The notes beneath the pieces are model-generated. The model was not told where the DNA came from. It searched no databases and saw nothing but the letters and a program-made list of their open reading frames with translations. The position numbers and the translations under genes are program-made. This document shows, piece after piece, positions 48,001-55,975 of a DNA stretch of 64,000 bases (within the stretch, counting starts at the first letter, position 1; each line of letters opens with the position of its first letter). The stretch lies in NCBI GenBank assembly GCA_964019135.1, contig OZ025258.1, positions 9,381,961 to 9,445,960 on the forward strand. The letters are read 5' to 3'. The stretch comes from Arenicola marina. Lineage: Eukaryota > Annelida > Polychaeta > Arenicolidae.

Positions 48001-51000
48001 ACAATGTGGCAAAGTAAAATGGGCCATGAACAATGTGGCACAGTAAAATGGGCCATGAACAATGTGGCACAGTAAAATGGGCCATAAACAATGTGGCACA
48101 GTAAAATGGGCCATGAACAATGTGGCAGTAAAATGGGCCATAAACAATGTGGCACAGTAAAATGGGCCATAAACAATGTGGCACAGTAAAATGGGCCATA
48201 AACAATGTGGCACAGTAAAATGGGCCATGAACAATGTGGCACAGTAAAATGGGCCATAAACAATGTGGCACAGTAAAATGGGCCATGAACAATGTGGCAG
48301 TAAAATGGGCCATGAACAATGTGGCAGTAAAATGGGCCATGAACAATGTGGCACAGTAAAATGGGCCATAAACAATGTGGCACAGTAAAATGGGCCATAA
48401 ACAATGTGGCACAGTAAAATGGGCCATGAACAATGTGGCACAGTAAAATGGGCCATAAACAATGTGGCACAGTAAAATGGGCCATGAACAATGTGGCAGT
48501 AAAATGGGCCATGAACAATGTGGCAGTAAAATGGGCCATAAACAATGTGGCACAGTAAAATGGGCCATGAACAATGTGGCACAGTAAAATGGGCCATAAA
48601 CAATGTGGCACAGTAAAATGGGCCATGAACAATGTGGCACAGTAAAATGGGCCATAAACAATGTGGCACAGTAAAATGGGCCATAAACAATGTGGCACAG
48701 TAAAATGGGCCATAAACAATGTGGCACAGTAAAATGGGCCATGAACAATGTGGCACAGTAAAATGGGCCATAAACAATGTGGCACAGTAAAATGGGCCAT
48801 GAACAATGTGGCAGTAAAATGGGCCATAAACAATGTGGCACAGTAAAATGGGCCATGAACAATGTGGCACAGTAAAATGGGCCATGAACAATGTGGCACA
48901 GTAAAATGGGCCATAAACAATGTGGCACAGTAAAATGGGCCATAAACAATGTGGCACAGTAAAATGGGCCATGAACAATGTGGCACAGTAAAATGGGCCA
49001 TAAACAATGTGGCACAGTAAAATGGGCCATGAACAATGTGGCAGTAAAATGAGCCATGAACAATGTGGCACAGTAAAATGGGCCATAAACAATGTGGCAC
49101 AGTAAAATGGGCCATGAACAATGTGGCACAGTAAAATGGGCCATAAACAATGTGGCACAGTAAAATGGGCCATAAACAATGTGGCACAGTAAAATGGGCC
49201 ATAAACAATATGGCACAGTAAAATGGGCTATAAACAATGTGGCACAGTAAAATGGGCCATAAACAATGTGGCAGTAAAATGGGCCATAAACAATGTGGCA
49301 GTAAAATGAGCCATAAACAATGTGGCACAGTAAAATGAGCCATATACATGTGCATAATTTTAAAAATCTAACAAATCTAAAGCAGTTGACATGAATTAAC
49401 AAGTATACTCCCTGGCCTAAATCTGTTCGAACACCGACTTGGCCCACTTCTATATGTTCGATTACTGCCTGGCCTTACCTCCATCTGTTCGATCTGCCTG
49501 AGGTGAGAGTTCTTGCTGCCGGACAACATCTGCTTGCACTCCTCTAGCTTGGCGCTCAGCGTCATGCTTTCGTTGTAGAGGACGGAAAACTGAGACTGCA
49601 GACACTTGTACTCTGTCGTCTCCACCAACACGTGGTCCGGTAAGGTCGCCAGCTGCGGGACGTAGAGGTTAAATTGCCGTGGGTCATTTCACAAGTTAAA
49701 CACGTGCTCCGGTAAGGTCAACAGAGTACAGAAGCTAGAGTTACAATATTACATATTATATTTTAATATGTATATTATATTTTAGTATATATATTATATT
49801 TTAGTATATTATTATATTTTAGTATATATATTATATTATATTTTAGTATATATATTATATTATATTTTAATATATGTATTATATTATACATTATTATATT
49901 TTACAACGCTTCATTGAACAGGGCGAATTTAATCACTTTTCAATCAGAAATACCACAAAGGGTTTTGTCATTATATCGCCGCTACGTAGCCATGGTAGAG
50001 ATATTCTACCCCGCCAGTACCTAACTAAACCATCGAGAGCGGGGGGGGGGGGGGGGGTCCTTACGTCAGTCTTGAGTTTCTCCACTTCCCGCACGGCTTC
50101 CTGGTGTTCTCGCTGTAACTTCTCCAGCTCGTTCAGACGGTTGGTGGCCAACTCTCGCTGCTCCTCTAGCTCGGCTAGGATCTCGTTGAACTGTAATCAG
50201 AACAGAACAGTTTATTGTACAGTACGGTCTCAGGCCCACGGTACATTGCAAAATACACATCATTATCAACATTATGAACATACATATACACTAACAAGTT
50301 AGGAGAAACACTTTTCTGTATCGCATAGCTTGATACACAAAGCAACTTATGTTTTAATATAATATCAGGGTTTTGTTTGTCATTAGCTGCAAAAAAGTAA
50401 CAGTTTTTTTTAACTCGACAATATACAGACTATGAAGGTAAGGCTTTTCGGTCAAATCGTCCACGTGCTAAACATACAGTATACTATATGCTGCTGTATC
50501 ACAAAGTGCCTCTGATAAAATTGATGAGGATACCCTAGGTATTTAAACAACTACCCGGGATGTAACCAGAACAATATTGCATAATATCAATCCTATCTAT
50601 ATATAAAAGCATTTCTATATCGGGAATAGGACTACAAGTACAAAACGAGATAACAAGTAGTGACAGGACGTCAACTTAGACTAAATAGCACCGTACATAG
50701 AGTATATACACATGTATCCCCACACACGGTACCTGTACCAAGGCAGAATAAATCCTTACAGAGCCTCCCTATCTCAGTTGGTAAGCAGTCTCAGCAGCGT
50801 TTCAACAGACCGAGAGTATGTAATCTGGCATCTGCATTGAGGGCATGTTCATCCACCAGACGGGTAGTGTCCCGGGAGGTTGCTGGGCCCAATTTAGCCT
50901 TCTAGTGTACACATGTGGTCTACACTTCACCAACATTTCATTTCAATAGATCTTTAAAAAAAAAAATTTTAACATTCAAATTTAAATCTTTTACAAAATA

Positions 51001-53899
51001 ACAAATAAATTACGCCACCTTTGGCCTATCTACATGTATATACCAGGCCACCCAGTTGAGCCAGAGACCCAGCGGCTAGTCACCTTGTTCTTGGAGACGC
51101 CCTCGCCGCCGCCCTGCACGAGGATCTCGCCCTCCTGGTAGGTGTGCAGTCGCTGCATCGTGTCGGCCAGGTGGCGGTCCAGCTTCTCCACCTGCAGGTT
51201 GGCGCCCGCCAGCTGGTACTCCACGTCCTCCACCTGGTTCCGCAGCTCAGCCACCTCAGTCTCCGCGGCCGCCAGCTTGTCGCTCAGCTCAGAGTTCTGC
51301 AAGCCACAGGACGGTTCCGTTATATCTCCTATCATTGATATCTATTATGAGCGCGTTTTTTTATCCTCAACATGTTTATGTTAAAGATTCTTCAACCAGG
51401 GTAAACATAAGGCTTCAACAAGTTGATAATAAACAAACGCGCTGTATATATTATAGTGTATGTATTAAAATATTAGAAATTGCAAGAAAAACAAATACTA
51501 TATTTATATATAACAATTTGATTTCCATAATGTTAGTGATGTTCAAGTGTTCATTGCGCTCACATCGCTTTTTTTTTTAAACATTGAGGTATTCATTTCA
51601 GAAGCCGTGTGTCTAAGAAAAAAAATAAAATTCCGTATACCCTACCGACAAAAAATATAACAATTACAATATATTTCATGTGTTACTGAAGTAGTTAATC
51701 TGAAATAATTAATTAAACAATAACTAAATAATGGACGCCCATTCCAGTGAACGTGTCTGACCTTGAGATCAGTCTCATGGTGACGCTGATGCAGCTCGGA
51801 GGTCAAATCCTGCAGACGTTTGTTTTCGGCCTTTAGTCGCTCCACCTCCTCTTTCACAGCCTCACTGAGCGAGAACGGACGCTCCTCCGCGTCCCCCGCC
51901 AGCTTCTTAATGTCACCTTTGGAGTCTTTGGCGCCGCTGTCGTTGGCGCCCTCCTTTGTGACGTCATCCTTGCTCGTGGCGTCATCCCGCTCCCCGTCCA
52001 TAGGTTCCTTCTTGATTTCTTTCTTCAACTCCTTTTCTAAATCTGTAAAGAAGCAACTTTTATTCTCAGGGCGGACGCCTGTTCACAAAATAGACTTCAA
52101 TCTATGGTGGTGCGGGGCACTTAGCACACACAATTATATTTTCAGCTTATACATGATGGTTGGTATTTTAGGTCGATTTTCGGCACAGTAAGGCTACATT
52201 GGGTCAAGAAACTGCTGGGGCATGGTGGACAGGATGAAACGGCAACCTGGTGGTCTACAATTGAGTATATATCAAGAAGATTATATGCTTACCATCTTTG
52301 GAGTCCTCCTTCTTCACTGTGAGTCCATCCTCCTCGCTCTTCCCTTTGATTCCCTCCCACAACTTGTCGTGTCGCTGCAGAAGTCTATCATACGCCTGCG
52401 GGGGGGGGGGGGGGGGACCAGAAAGGCATCACGTTAAATACTAGACACAAGTTCAGCCTGCCATCAAGTGGTAAGTTTACCGTAACTACCAGAACCTGAG
52501 CATAAGAAATACAGCCTAACACACGCCAAAGAACTGCATATCTTCATTAATTAATATTAACACATGCTAAATGCAAGCGCGGTATAATTAGATTCCACCA
52601 AAGCGCAGCAACACACGTTACTGTGGGAGATAAAACTGACGACGCTGTGAGCCAGAACACAGGACAGACTGACGGGACAGCCTTGTAGACCAACCTGCAG
52701 CAGTTTGCCGATAGCCCGTTTGGAGAATTCAACACGCTGTCTGAGTTTGTCCTCTATTTCTGGCTTGTCCCACTGAGATAGTAGAGTCAGGAAGGCTGTC
52801 ACCGCTGTGCTCTCGTCTGTGTTGAATAAAACAGATACATATATGCAAAACTCAAGTGCATCGCTGGTAAAATATCTATACATGTCACTATAACTTAAGA
52901 GGAAAACTTTCTCAGCGCACGCACAAGTAAGTTGGTCTTACTTTTTTTGCCACTTTCATCGGCGCCTTCGGCATCAAATCTCTGCAGCAGCACTCGAACA
53001 TCTTCATCTAGCTGTGAACAAATATGAGTATCTCGATATTAATATGGCAGTGGGACCGGAGTAGAAACTCTCCAGCTGGCAAGATACGAAATTATCGGTA
53101 CCCCTTGTCCAATATTTAATATCACGTTTCAACTTAATCGATCCCGTTAATATAGATATGGCTGAACTGTTGCTCTTGTGGTAGTTTATCACATGTTTTG
53201 TCGATTCGAAAAGAAAGTTAAAACTTTAAAGGCAAGGCTAAGTATAGGGCCTCTAAGACTTACTTGAAAATAAACACCATCAGTGACAGACTAGTTGTGC
53301 AGGTTACAAAAAGCGCATCATTTACCTGATTCCAGTATCTATTCACAATGCATAAAACTGCATCGTCTGTAGTTTGTCTTTGCTCCAATTGTTCTATTCT
53401 CTTTCTGAGCTCCTCCTCAGCTTTTCTCCGCTGTTCAATTCTTTCAACTAACTTTTTATTTTGAAACTGTAGCACCTTCATGTCCATTTCCTCCTGCAAA
53501 TAAAAAGGCATAAAAACATAAACTATCGTTTTTAAAAGGTTACAATAAAACAACCAAATTATTACTGATTATACCGGTATTATCAAAGACAACATGATAC
53601 ATAATCCTGGTGCTTGGTGAGACACTAGCACAAGACTGAATATTTCCCTATCACCAATTAACCAGACAAAACCCACTATGGACATTACACATATAATTGC
53701 AGATATGAGCAAAAATGCAAAAAAATTTATATTTGTAAACATAATACAACGGTACAGCATCTATTAATATGGCACTTACCAAAGAGAAAATAGAGCCAAT
53801 TTTAATTGGTTCAAATTGAGTGAGTTTCTTCTTCTTAGCAGGGCCTCCCCCACCACTGGCTGAGCCCCCTGAGTCATTGGCTGGCCTCTTGGCTGCCAT
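32841..53899 (-). CDS. RNF20: Bre1-type E3 ubiquitin ligase RNF20/RNF40, 20-exon gene model
   Basis: Nuclear RING E3 that, with RAD6/UBE2A-B, monoubiquitylates histone H2B in transcribed chromatin. The 20 exons listed separately give 3813 nt and 1270 residues, with every junction GT-AG (minus strand) and phase-consistent. Order: N-terminal KKKK motif (21-25); coiled coil with [14 protein letters not shown] (84-96); long heptad-rich rods; [20 protein letters not shown] around 500; a low-complexity Pro/Ser/His insert (546-814); RSAPKE-like [32 protein letters not shown]; and a C-terminal C3HC4 RING with ligands C1216, C1219, C1231, H1233, C1236, C1239, C1251, C1254. Human RNF20 and RNF40 are about 975-1001 residues; the excess here is mostly exon 12. 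The gene predates the vertebrate duplication, so it is orthologous to both. Introns hold most of the window's minisatellites. Confidence 0.96.
33280..33347. repeat. Near-perfect hairpin in RNF20 last intron
   Basis: Arms CTACGGGTCTTAGTCGGCTA / TAGCCGACTAAGCCCCGTAG (one mismatch, extended by AAAT/ATTT) around a loop of about 20 nt. It looks like the palindromic core of a small foldback element or a stable RNA stem. Confidence 0.7.
33406..33507 (-). CDS. RNF20: RNF20 exon 19
   Basis: 34 codons, [18 protein letters not shown] to LLEEIREYK, the coil just before the RING. The acceptor is preceded by a poly-C tract. Confidence 0.93.
34004..34181 (-). CDS. RNF20: RNF20 exon 18
   Basis: 59 codons, [20 protein letters not shown] to SFKYKRIQ, equivalent to LRTQALEMNKRKAMEAAQ. 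Confidence 0.93.
35100..35245. repeat. AT-rich cluster of TTGTACA motifs
   Basis: Repeated TTGTACA/TGTACAA and AATTAATTT motifs in both orientations within 150 bp. No clear unit length and no coding signal. Confidence 0.4.
35523..35695 (-). CDS. RNF20: RNF20 exon 17
   Basis: Encodes [20 protein letters not shown] through [10 protein letters not shown] and EKELG. Donor GG|GTAGGT sits in a G-rich tract. Phase 2. Confidence 0.95.
35735..36499. repeat. 26-bp minisatellite, about 29 copies, RNF20 intron 16
   Basis: Units of ATACATGTACATATGTATCT plus CTTTAT, with ATATG/ACATG/ATAAG variants. The unit holds the self-complementary ATACATGTAC-type core and so forms small cruciforms. It starts about 40 bp before the exon 17 acceptor. 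Confidence 0.95.
36665..37205. repeat. About 30-bp degenerate minisatellite, RNF20 intron 16
   Basis: Degenerate units GGAAACTGACCCAAAGAGCT plus GACCTTGGC, more diverged than its neighbours. Confidence 0.85.
37286..37931 (-). repeat. 76-bp minisatellite seeded by the exon 16 5' splice site
   Basis: Eight complete extra copies of a 76-bp unit follow exon 16. Read on the gene strand, each contains GCTCATGTCCGAG|GTGGGTC, which is the last 13 nt of exon 16 plus its donor. Copies are over 90% alike by eye, with paired variants (TCACTG/TCTCCG). Confidence 0.93.
37932..38060 (-). CDS. RNF20: RNF20 exon 16
   Basis: 43 codons, [20 protein letters not shown] and [20 protein letters not shown] then MSE, near identical to vertebrates. 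Its last 13 nt and its donor (GAG|GTGGGT) are tandemly copied into the following intron. Confidence 0.97.
38438..38652 (-). repeat. 33-bp minisatellite seeded by the exon 15 5' splice site
   Basis: Six extra copies of a 33-bp unit follow exon 15. On the gene strand each reads GCCCTGATAGCGCAGAAACA then G|GTGAGGG, the exon's last 20 nt plus donor. Donors: four GTGAGG, one GTAAGG, one GTGGGG. The first extra unit is one base short. Confidence 0.93.
38653..38835 (-). CDS. RNF20: RNF20 exon 15
   Basis: 61 codons, [20 protein letters not shown] to SKALIAQKQ. Its last 20 nt and its donor (CAG|GTGAGG) are tandemly copied into the following intron. Confidence 0.93.
38872..39035 (-). mobile_element. 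tRNA-derived SINE, second subfamily
   Basis: On the minus strand the head GTGACCTAGTGGGTAGCGCG (A-box) and GTGGTTCGAGGCCCCACC (B-box) precede a tail containing TCTTTCTTCGCAAAGAG, shared with the other SINEs here. The head differs, so it is a different subfamily on the same 3' end. Confidence 0.7.
39222..39350. repeat. 49-bp tandem repeat, about 2.6 copies, RNF20 intron 14
   Basis: Unit GGGCCACTAAAGTAGGGATT plus AAGAATGGGATAACCTGTGT and AATTCTCAA. It ends about 15 bp from the exon 14 donor. On the gene strand the unit contains ACAG|GTTATCCCACTC, which is weakly reminiscent of that donor region. Confidence 0.85.
39365..39449 (-). CDS. RNF20: RNF20 exon 14
   Basis: Encodes [20 protein letters not shown] and KETRDKCQ, matching EMKLLLDMYRSAPKEQRDKVQ. 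Donor CAG|GTAGGA. Confidence 0.95.
39899..40239 (-). CDS. RNF20: RNF20 exon 13
   Basis: 113 codons, [11 protein letters not shown] then a Ser/Gly/Ala/Pro linker with a CPTC motif, ending [12 protein letters not shown]. Ends AA, completed by G of exon 14. Human counterpart: LKIELKKAQES. Confidence 0.85.
40275..41020. other. RNF20 intron 12, nothing recognised
   Basis: AT-rich intron sequence without repeats or exons that I can identify. Confidence 0.5.
41064..41870 (-). CDS. RNF20: RNF20 exon 12, Pro/Ser/His-rich insert
   Basis: 807 nt (269 codons), open throughout, acceptor GCGCAG and donor TGT|GTAAGA, phase 0 at both ends, so it can be skipped without a frame change. The protein is disordered and proline-rich, with an internal tandem [17 protein letters not shown]. 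It occupies the place of the Ser/charged linker in vertebrate RNF20. No domain is recognised. Two other frames are also partly open, so the exact extent is less certain than for neighbouring exons. Confidence 0.6.
42207..42480 (-). mobile_element. tRNA-derived SINE, full length, inverted
   Basis: Runs from (GGTT)n through GGAGCCATGTCCCCGGGGGT, CTTTGCGAAGAA and the B-box complement GGGCTCGAACCACCGACCCA to the A-box complement CCCACTGAGCTACCGGG. It is the best Pol III promoter of the family in this window, in RNF20 intron 11. Confidence 0.85.
42539..42660 (-). CDS. RNF20: RNF20 exon 11
   Basis: Encodes [20 protein letters not shown] and [16 protein letters not shown], one of the most conserved Bre1 blocks. 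Donor AAG|GTGAGA, phase 0. Confidence 0.96.
42838..43100. repeat. 69-bp minisatellite, about 3.8 copies, RNF20 intron 10
   Basis: Unit GAGGCCGGCCGCCTGACTAC then CGTAGAACCGCAGTTGCGTG, TTCATCCGGTGTGCATGTGC and AGGCCTCGG. Copies differ by few bases. The unit is a multiple of three, hence the open frames on both strands. Confidence 0.93.
43375..43510 (-). CDS. RNF20: RNF20 exon 10
   Basis: Encodes [20 protein letters not shown] and [20 protein letters not shown]. The acceptor lies only about 45 bp from the end of the 29-bp array. Phase 1. Confidence 0.95.
43556..49345 (-). repeat. 5.8-kb array of a 29-bp unit filling RNF20 intron 9
   Basis: About 200 copies of AATGTGGCACAGTAAAATGG plus GCCATAAAC, with GCCATGAAC, GCCATACAC and ATATGG variants and a 27-bp form that lacks CA (GGCAGTAAAATGG). 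The 27-bp form is absent from the last 1.9 kb at the low-coordinate end. Higher-order duplication is visible: the paired 27-bp units at about 46.17 and 46.38 kb recur in the same context at about 48.30 and 48.50 kb. The unit has no stop codon in any minus-strand frame, which explains frames of more than 1900 codons here; these are not genes. Confidence 0.97.
49479..49652 (-). CDS. RNF20: RNF20 exon 9
   Basis: 58 codons including [19 protein letters not shown], near identical to the vertebrate [15 protein letters not shown]. The following intron is the 5.8-kb 29-bp array. Confidence 0.95.
49740..49905. repeat. AT microsatellite (TATATTATATTTTAG type)
   Basis: Repeats of TATATTATATTTTAGTATA in RNF20 intron 8. 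Confidence 0.8.
50065..50190 (-). CDS. RNF20: RNF20 exon 8
   Basis: 42 codons, [20 protein letters not shown] to EVEKLKTD. On the transcribed strand a run of 17 C starts six bases after the donor. Confidence 0.93.
50290..51025. other. RNF20 intron 7 remainder
   Basis: No exon seen. A short segment at 50757-50800 (CTATCTCAGTTGGTAAGCAG) resembles a Pol III A-box and could be an old SINE head. Confidence 0.3.
51084..51296 (-). CDS. RNF20: RNF20 exon 7
   Basis: 71 codons, [20 protein letters not shown] to VSKNK, including [13 protein letters not shown], equivalent to the LNRHLAEVLERV block. Confidence 0.93.
51762..52042 (-). CDS. RNF20: RNF20 exon 6
   Basis: 93 codons with a Lys/Asp/Glu-rich linker ([14 protein letters not shown]) and the coiled coil [20 protein letters not shown]. 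Donor AAG|GTCAGA. Confidence 0.92.
52293..52395 (-). CDS. RNF20: RNF20 exon 5
   Basis: Encodes [20 protein letters not shown] and on to EDSKD. On the transcribed strand its acceptor is preceded by an uninterrupted run of about 17 C instead of a mixed pyrimidine tract. Confidence 0.85.
52695..52816 (-). CDS. RNF20: RNF20 exon 4
   Basis: Encodes [20 protein letters not shown] through [14 protein letters not shown], aligned with the SFLATLASSSSEE...RVESSRRAV block. Confidence 0.9.
52942..53011 (-). CDS. RNF20: RNF20 exon 3
   Basis: Encodes [20 protein letters not shown] and GKK, phase 1 at the 3' end (A7|GTAAGA donor). Confidence 0.85.
53326..53493 (-). CDS. RNF20: RNF20 exon 2
   Basis: 56 codons of coiled coil ending [16 protein letters not shown], matching the ATDDASLLIVNRYWSQ block of vertebrate RNF20. 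Confidence 0.95.
53780..53899 (-). CDS. RNF20: RNF20 exon 1
   Basis: 40 codons starting [20 protein letters not shown] and a KKKK motif. The start has G at -3 and G at +4. Donor TTG|GTAAGT. Confidence 0.93.
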
Positions 53900-53937
53900 G
53901 ACAACCTAGAGACCACCCAGGTTATATCCAAGTAGAC

Positions 53938-53957
53938 AGGTCACAGGTCACAGGTCA
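53938..53957 (+). promoter_or_regulatory. Triple AGGTCA direct repeat with 1-bp spacing (DR1) upstream of RNF20
   Basis: AGGTCA-C-AGGTCA-C-AGGTCA, perfect, 39-58 bp upstream of the RNF20 start codon. AGGTCA half-sites in DR1 spacing are the binding site of HNF4/RXR/COUP-TF-type nuclear receptors. Location in promoter or 5' UTR is inferred from distance to the ATG. Confidence 0.6.
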
Positions 53958-54069
53958 CTGCAAAGACAATGAAATGTCACTTTAGAAAAAAGGCACATAT
54001 CCACATTGGTGTTGTTAATGCAACTTTTAAGTGGGTGGTACATTTATTACCAGACTCAATTGCAGGTAA

Positions 54070-54105
54070 TGGTGCTGGGTTCAAATCCAGGCCTGGGCAC
54101 CTAAT
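54070..54105 (+). other. tRNA B-box-like fragment
   Basis: GCTGGGTTCAAATCCAGGCC contains a good B-box and arm complementarity, but no complete tRNA fold was found around it. Probably a SINE remnant. Confidence 0.3.
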
Positions 54106-54378
54106 GTGGGGTATGATTTAGCTGTACATCCTACATTGGTTCTTTGGTTAATTTTACCTTTGCATGTACAAAAGTGGCCTGAATCACTGATTTCTTTCAT
54201 TTCTAAAATAGGCCGAAATGGTAGTCATTCTGTCAGGATTGGCAATCGAATGAAAAGCAGGTGTTATTGTATTTACTGCAGAGATTCAGACATTATTTGA
54301 TAAAAAGTTTACTAAGCTTAAATTTGTTTTTCAATACTTTATAAATAGAGCAAAATTATGTGATTTATTTATCATATA

Positions 54379-55099
54379 CAGTGCACTCTGCTTAATTGCA
54401 ACTTCTATTTGTAAGCAAAAAAATTGCAATTAACCGAGGTTAAGATTATCTGAAGTTGGCTGGTCAGAATGGACTACATGTTCATGTATGTTTTCGTATT
54501 AGGGTTTATATGTGTTTCTGATACATGTGTATAAGTTAGGCCTGATGACATCAACCTTGTCAGCTAGAGAGGTCTGTCGACTTTCATTTGGCTATGATCA
54601 GATAATGAAGCCGGATTTGGTGCATGAAGACGTAATATGTCTCACATTACAGCAAGGAACAAACAACACAGGAACAAAGGCATTAGATATATTTCATTGC
54701 ACATGAAGCTAATTACATGCATGTTGCAACAAGTTTACATGAGCAAAATCTCAAGTCCTTAACACCTCCATCATCAAAGGGAGGATGCCAACAGTTTACA
54801 AGTTTCCGGGCAATAACATTAGGCATTCATTGATAATAAACCTGATCACTTCTCTTATACAAACATGTCACACATTGCTCAATACTAATCGGCCAAACCC
54901 AAAGAGACTAAAGGAATAACAAAGCATGTATCTTGTATTTGTTGGTGCAGACTGGTAATCCAGCAATAACAACAAAGCTATGGTGTTAAATGTCAGCTGA
55001 TAACATGAGAATGTATAGGAAATGGTGTTCAGATTTGAAATATGTTGTGATTAAGTGGAAGTTATGATTAACTTAAGTGTGATTAAGTGGCTTGTACTG
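54379..55099. mobile_element. pogo/Tigger-like non-autonomous element
   Basis: The left end CAGTGCACTCTGCTTAATTG and the right end (complement) CAGTACAAGCCACTTAATCA are imperfect terminal inverted repeats flanked by TA on both sides (54377-54378, 55100-55101). CAGT ends plus TA target duplication fit the pogo/Tigger branch of Tc1/mariner. There is no transposase frame inside. Confidence 0.65.
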
Positions 55100-55767
55100 T
55101 ATTATTAAATTGTGAAATGATACCAGGACCATTTCCTTGATTCTGTCATCAGCCTGTGATAAGCACTCTAATCTCTATGGCCCAGCCCCATTTAAATGCT
55201 TATCATGGAAATCACTCTTAAACACTAGAGTCGGGAAAAGACGTATGCTCTAACATTTCTTCGTGAAAATATAACCGAAACAACTAGTGTTAAGACACTT
55301 TCTTGATGTCAGAAGATAGAACAAGGTATATAGAGTATGTAAACACTATGATTGTACGCATACACATTATGATTAAAGCTACAGTCGATTCCCGAATGGC
55401 GTCTAAAGAACTTAGCATGGACACTGTTGTGCCCCTAGAAAAGCGGGCTTGCCTGGGGGTAGCCCCAAGGGACCCATGAGTCACAGGCTCCTCCCTAGGG
55501 TCCCGAAGCAGCGCATTGACGCTGCCACCAAAATCGAACAGATTATTAAAAATAAATAAATTTAAATTACTTTCTGGGAGTACCATGTATATATCTTAAT
55601 ATTTCCTTATTCTATGCAACTTAATCTATTACTTAACCTTTTAGTTGACCTCTTTACTCATATTATAAAGGTGTCCGAGGCGATTTAGTCCGCTGCTTCA
55701 ACTTTCACGCTGTGTGCAATGATAAACAAATATGGCGGTTAGCTCATGTGCGAATATACTTGAAGTG

Positions 55768-55783
55768 GCGCCATCTGGCGGTG
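55768..55783 (-). promoter_or_regulatory. CTCF-like motif, left arm of foldback element
   Basis: GCGCCATCTGGCGGTG is the complement of CACCGCCAGATGGCGC, close to the CTCF core CCASYAGRKGGCR (one mismatch). It is paired with an inverted copy at 55960. Confidence 0.35.
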
Positions 55784-55959
55784 AATGTTAGCGCCATATA
55801 TTGCGCATACGCGCCTCGGTACTCATTCCCTTTGAATGCTCATTCGATACGGCATGGTGAGAAGACATAAACACGCTTGAAAATAACACCAAAAATACCG
55901 ATTACTTCACAACATAAGAAAGGAATGAGCACTGAGGCGTGTATGCTCAATATAACATT

Positions 55960-55975
55960 CACCGCCAGATGGCGC
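55960..55975 (+). promoter_or_regulatory. CTCF-like motif, right arm of foldback element
   Basis: CACCGCCAGATGGCGC, in divergent orientation relative to the left-arm copy. Binding is not shown by sequence alone. Confidence 0.35.

Noticed and set aside
43468..49447. Three overlapping minus-strand frames of more than 1900 codons
   Set aside because: The 29-bp unit simply lacks stop codons in all three frames of that strand (about a one in four chance for a unit of this size). All frames are equally open, the product is a 29-residue repeat, and the region is an intron of RNF20 with good flanking exons.
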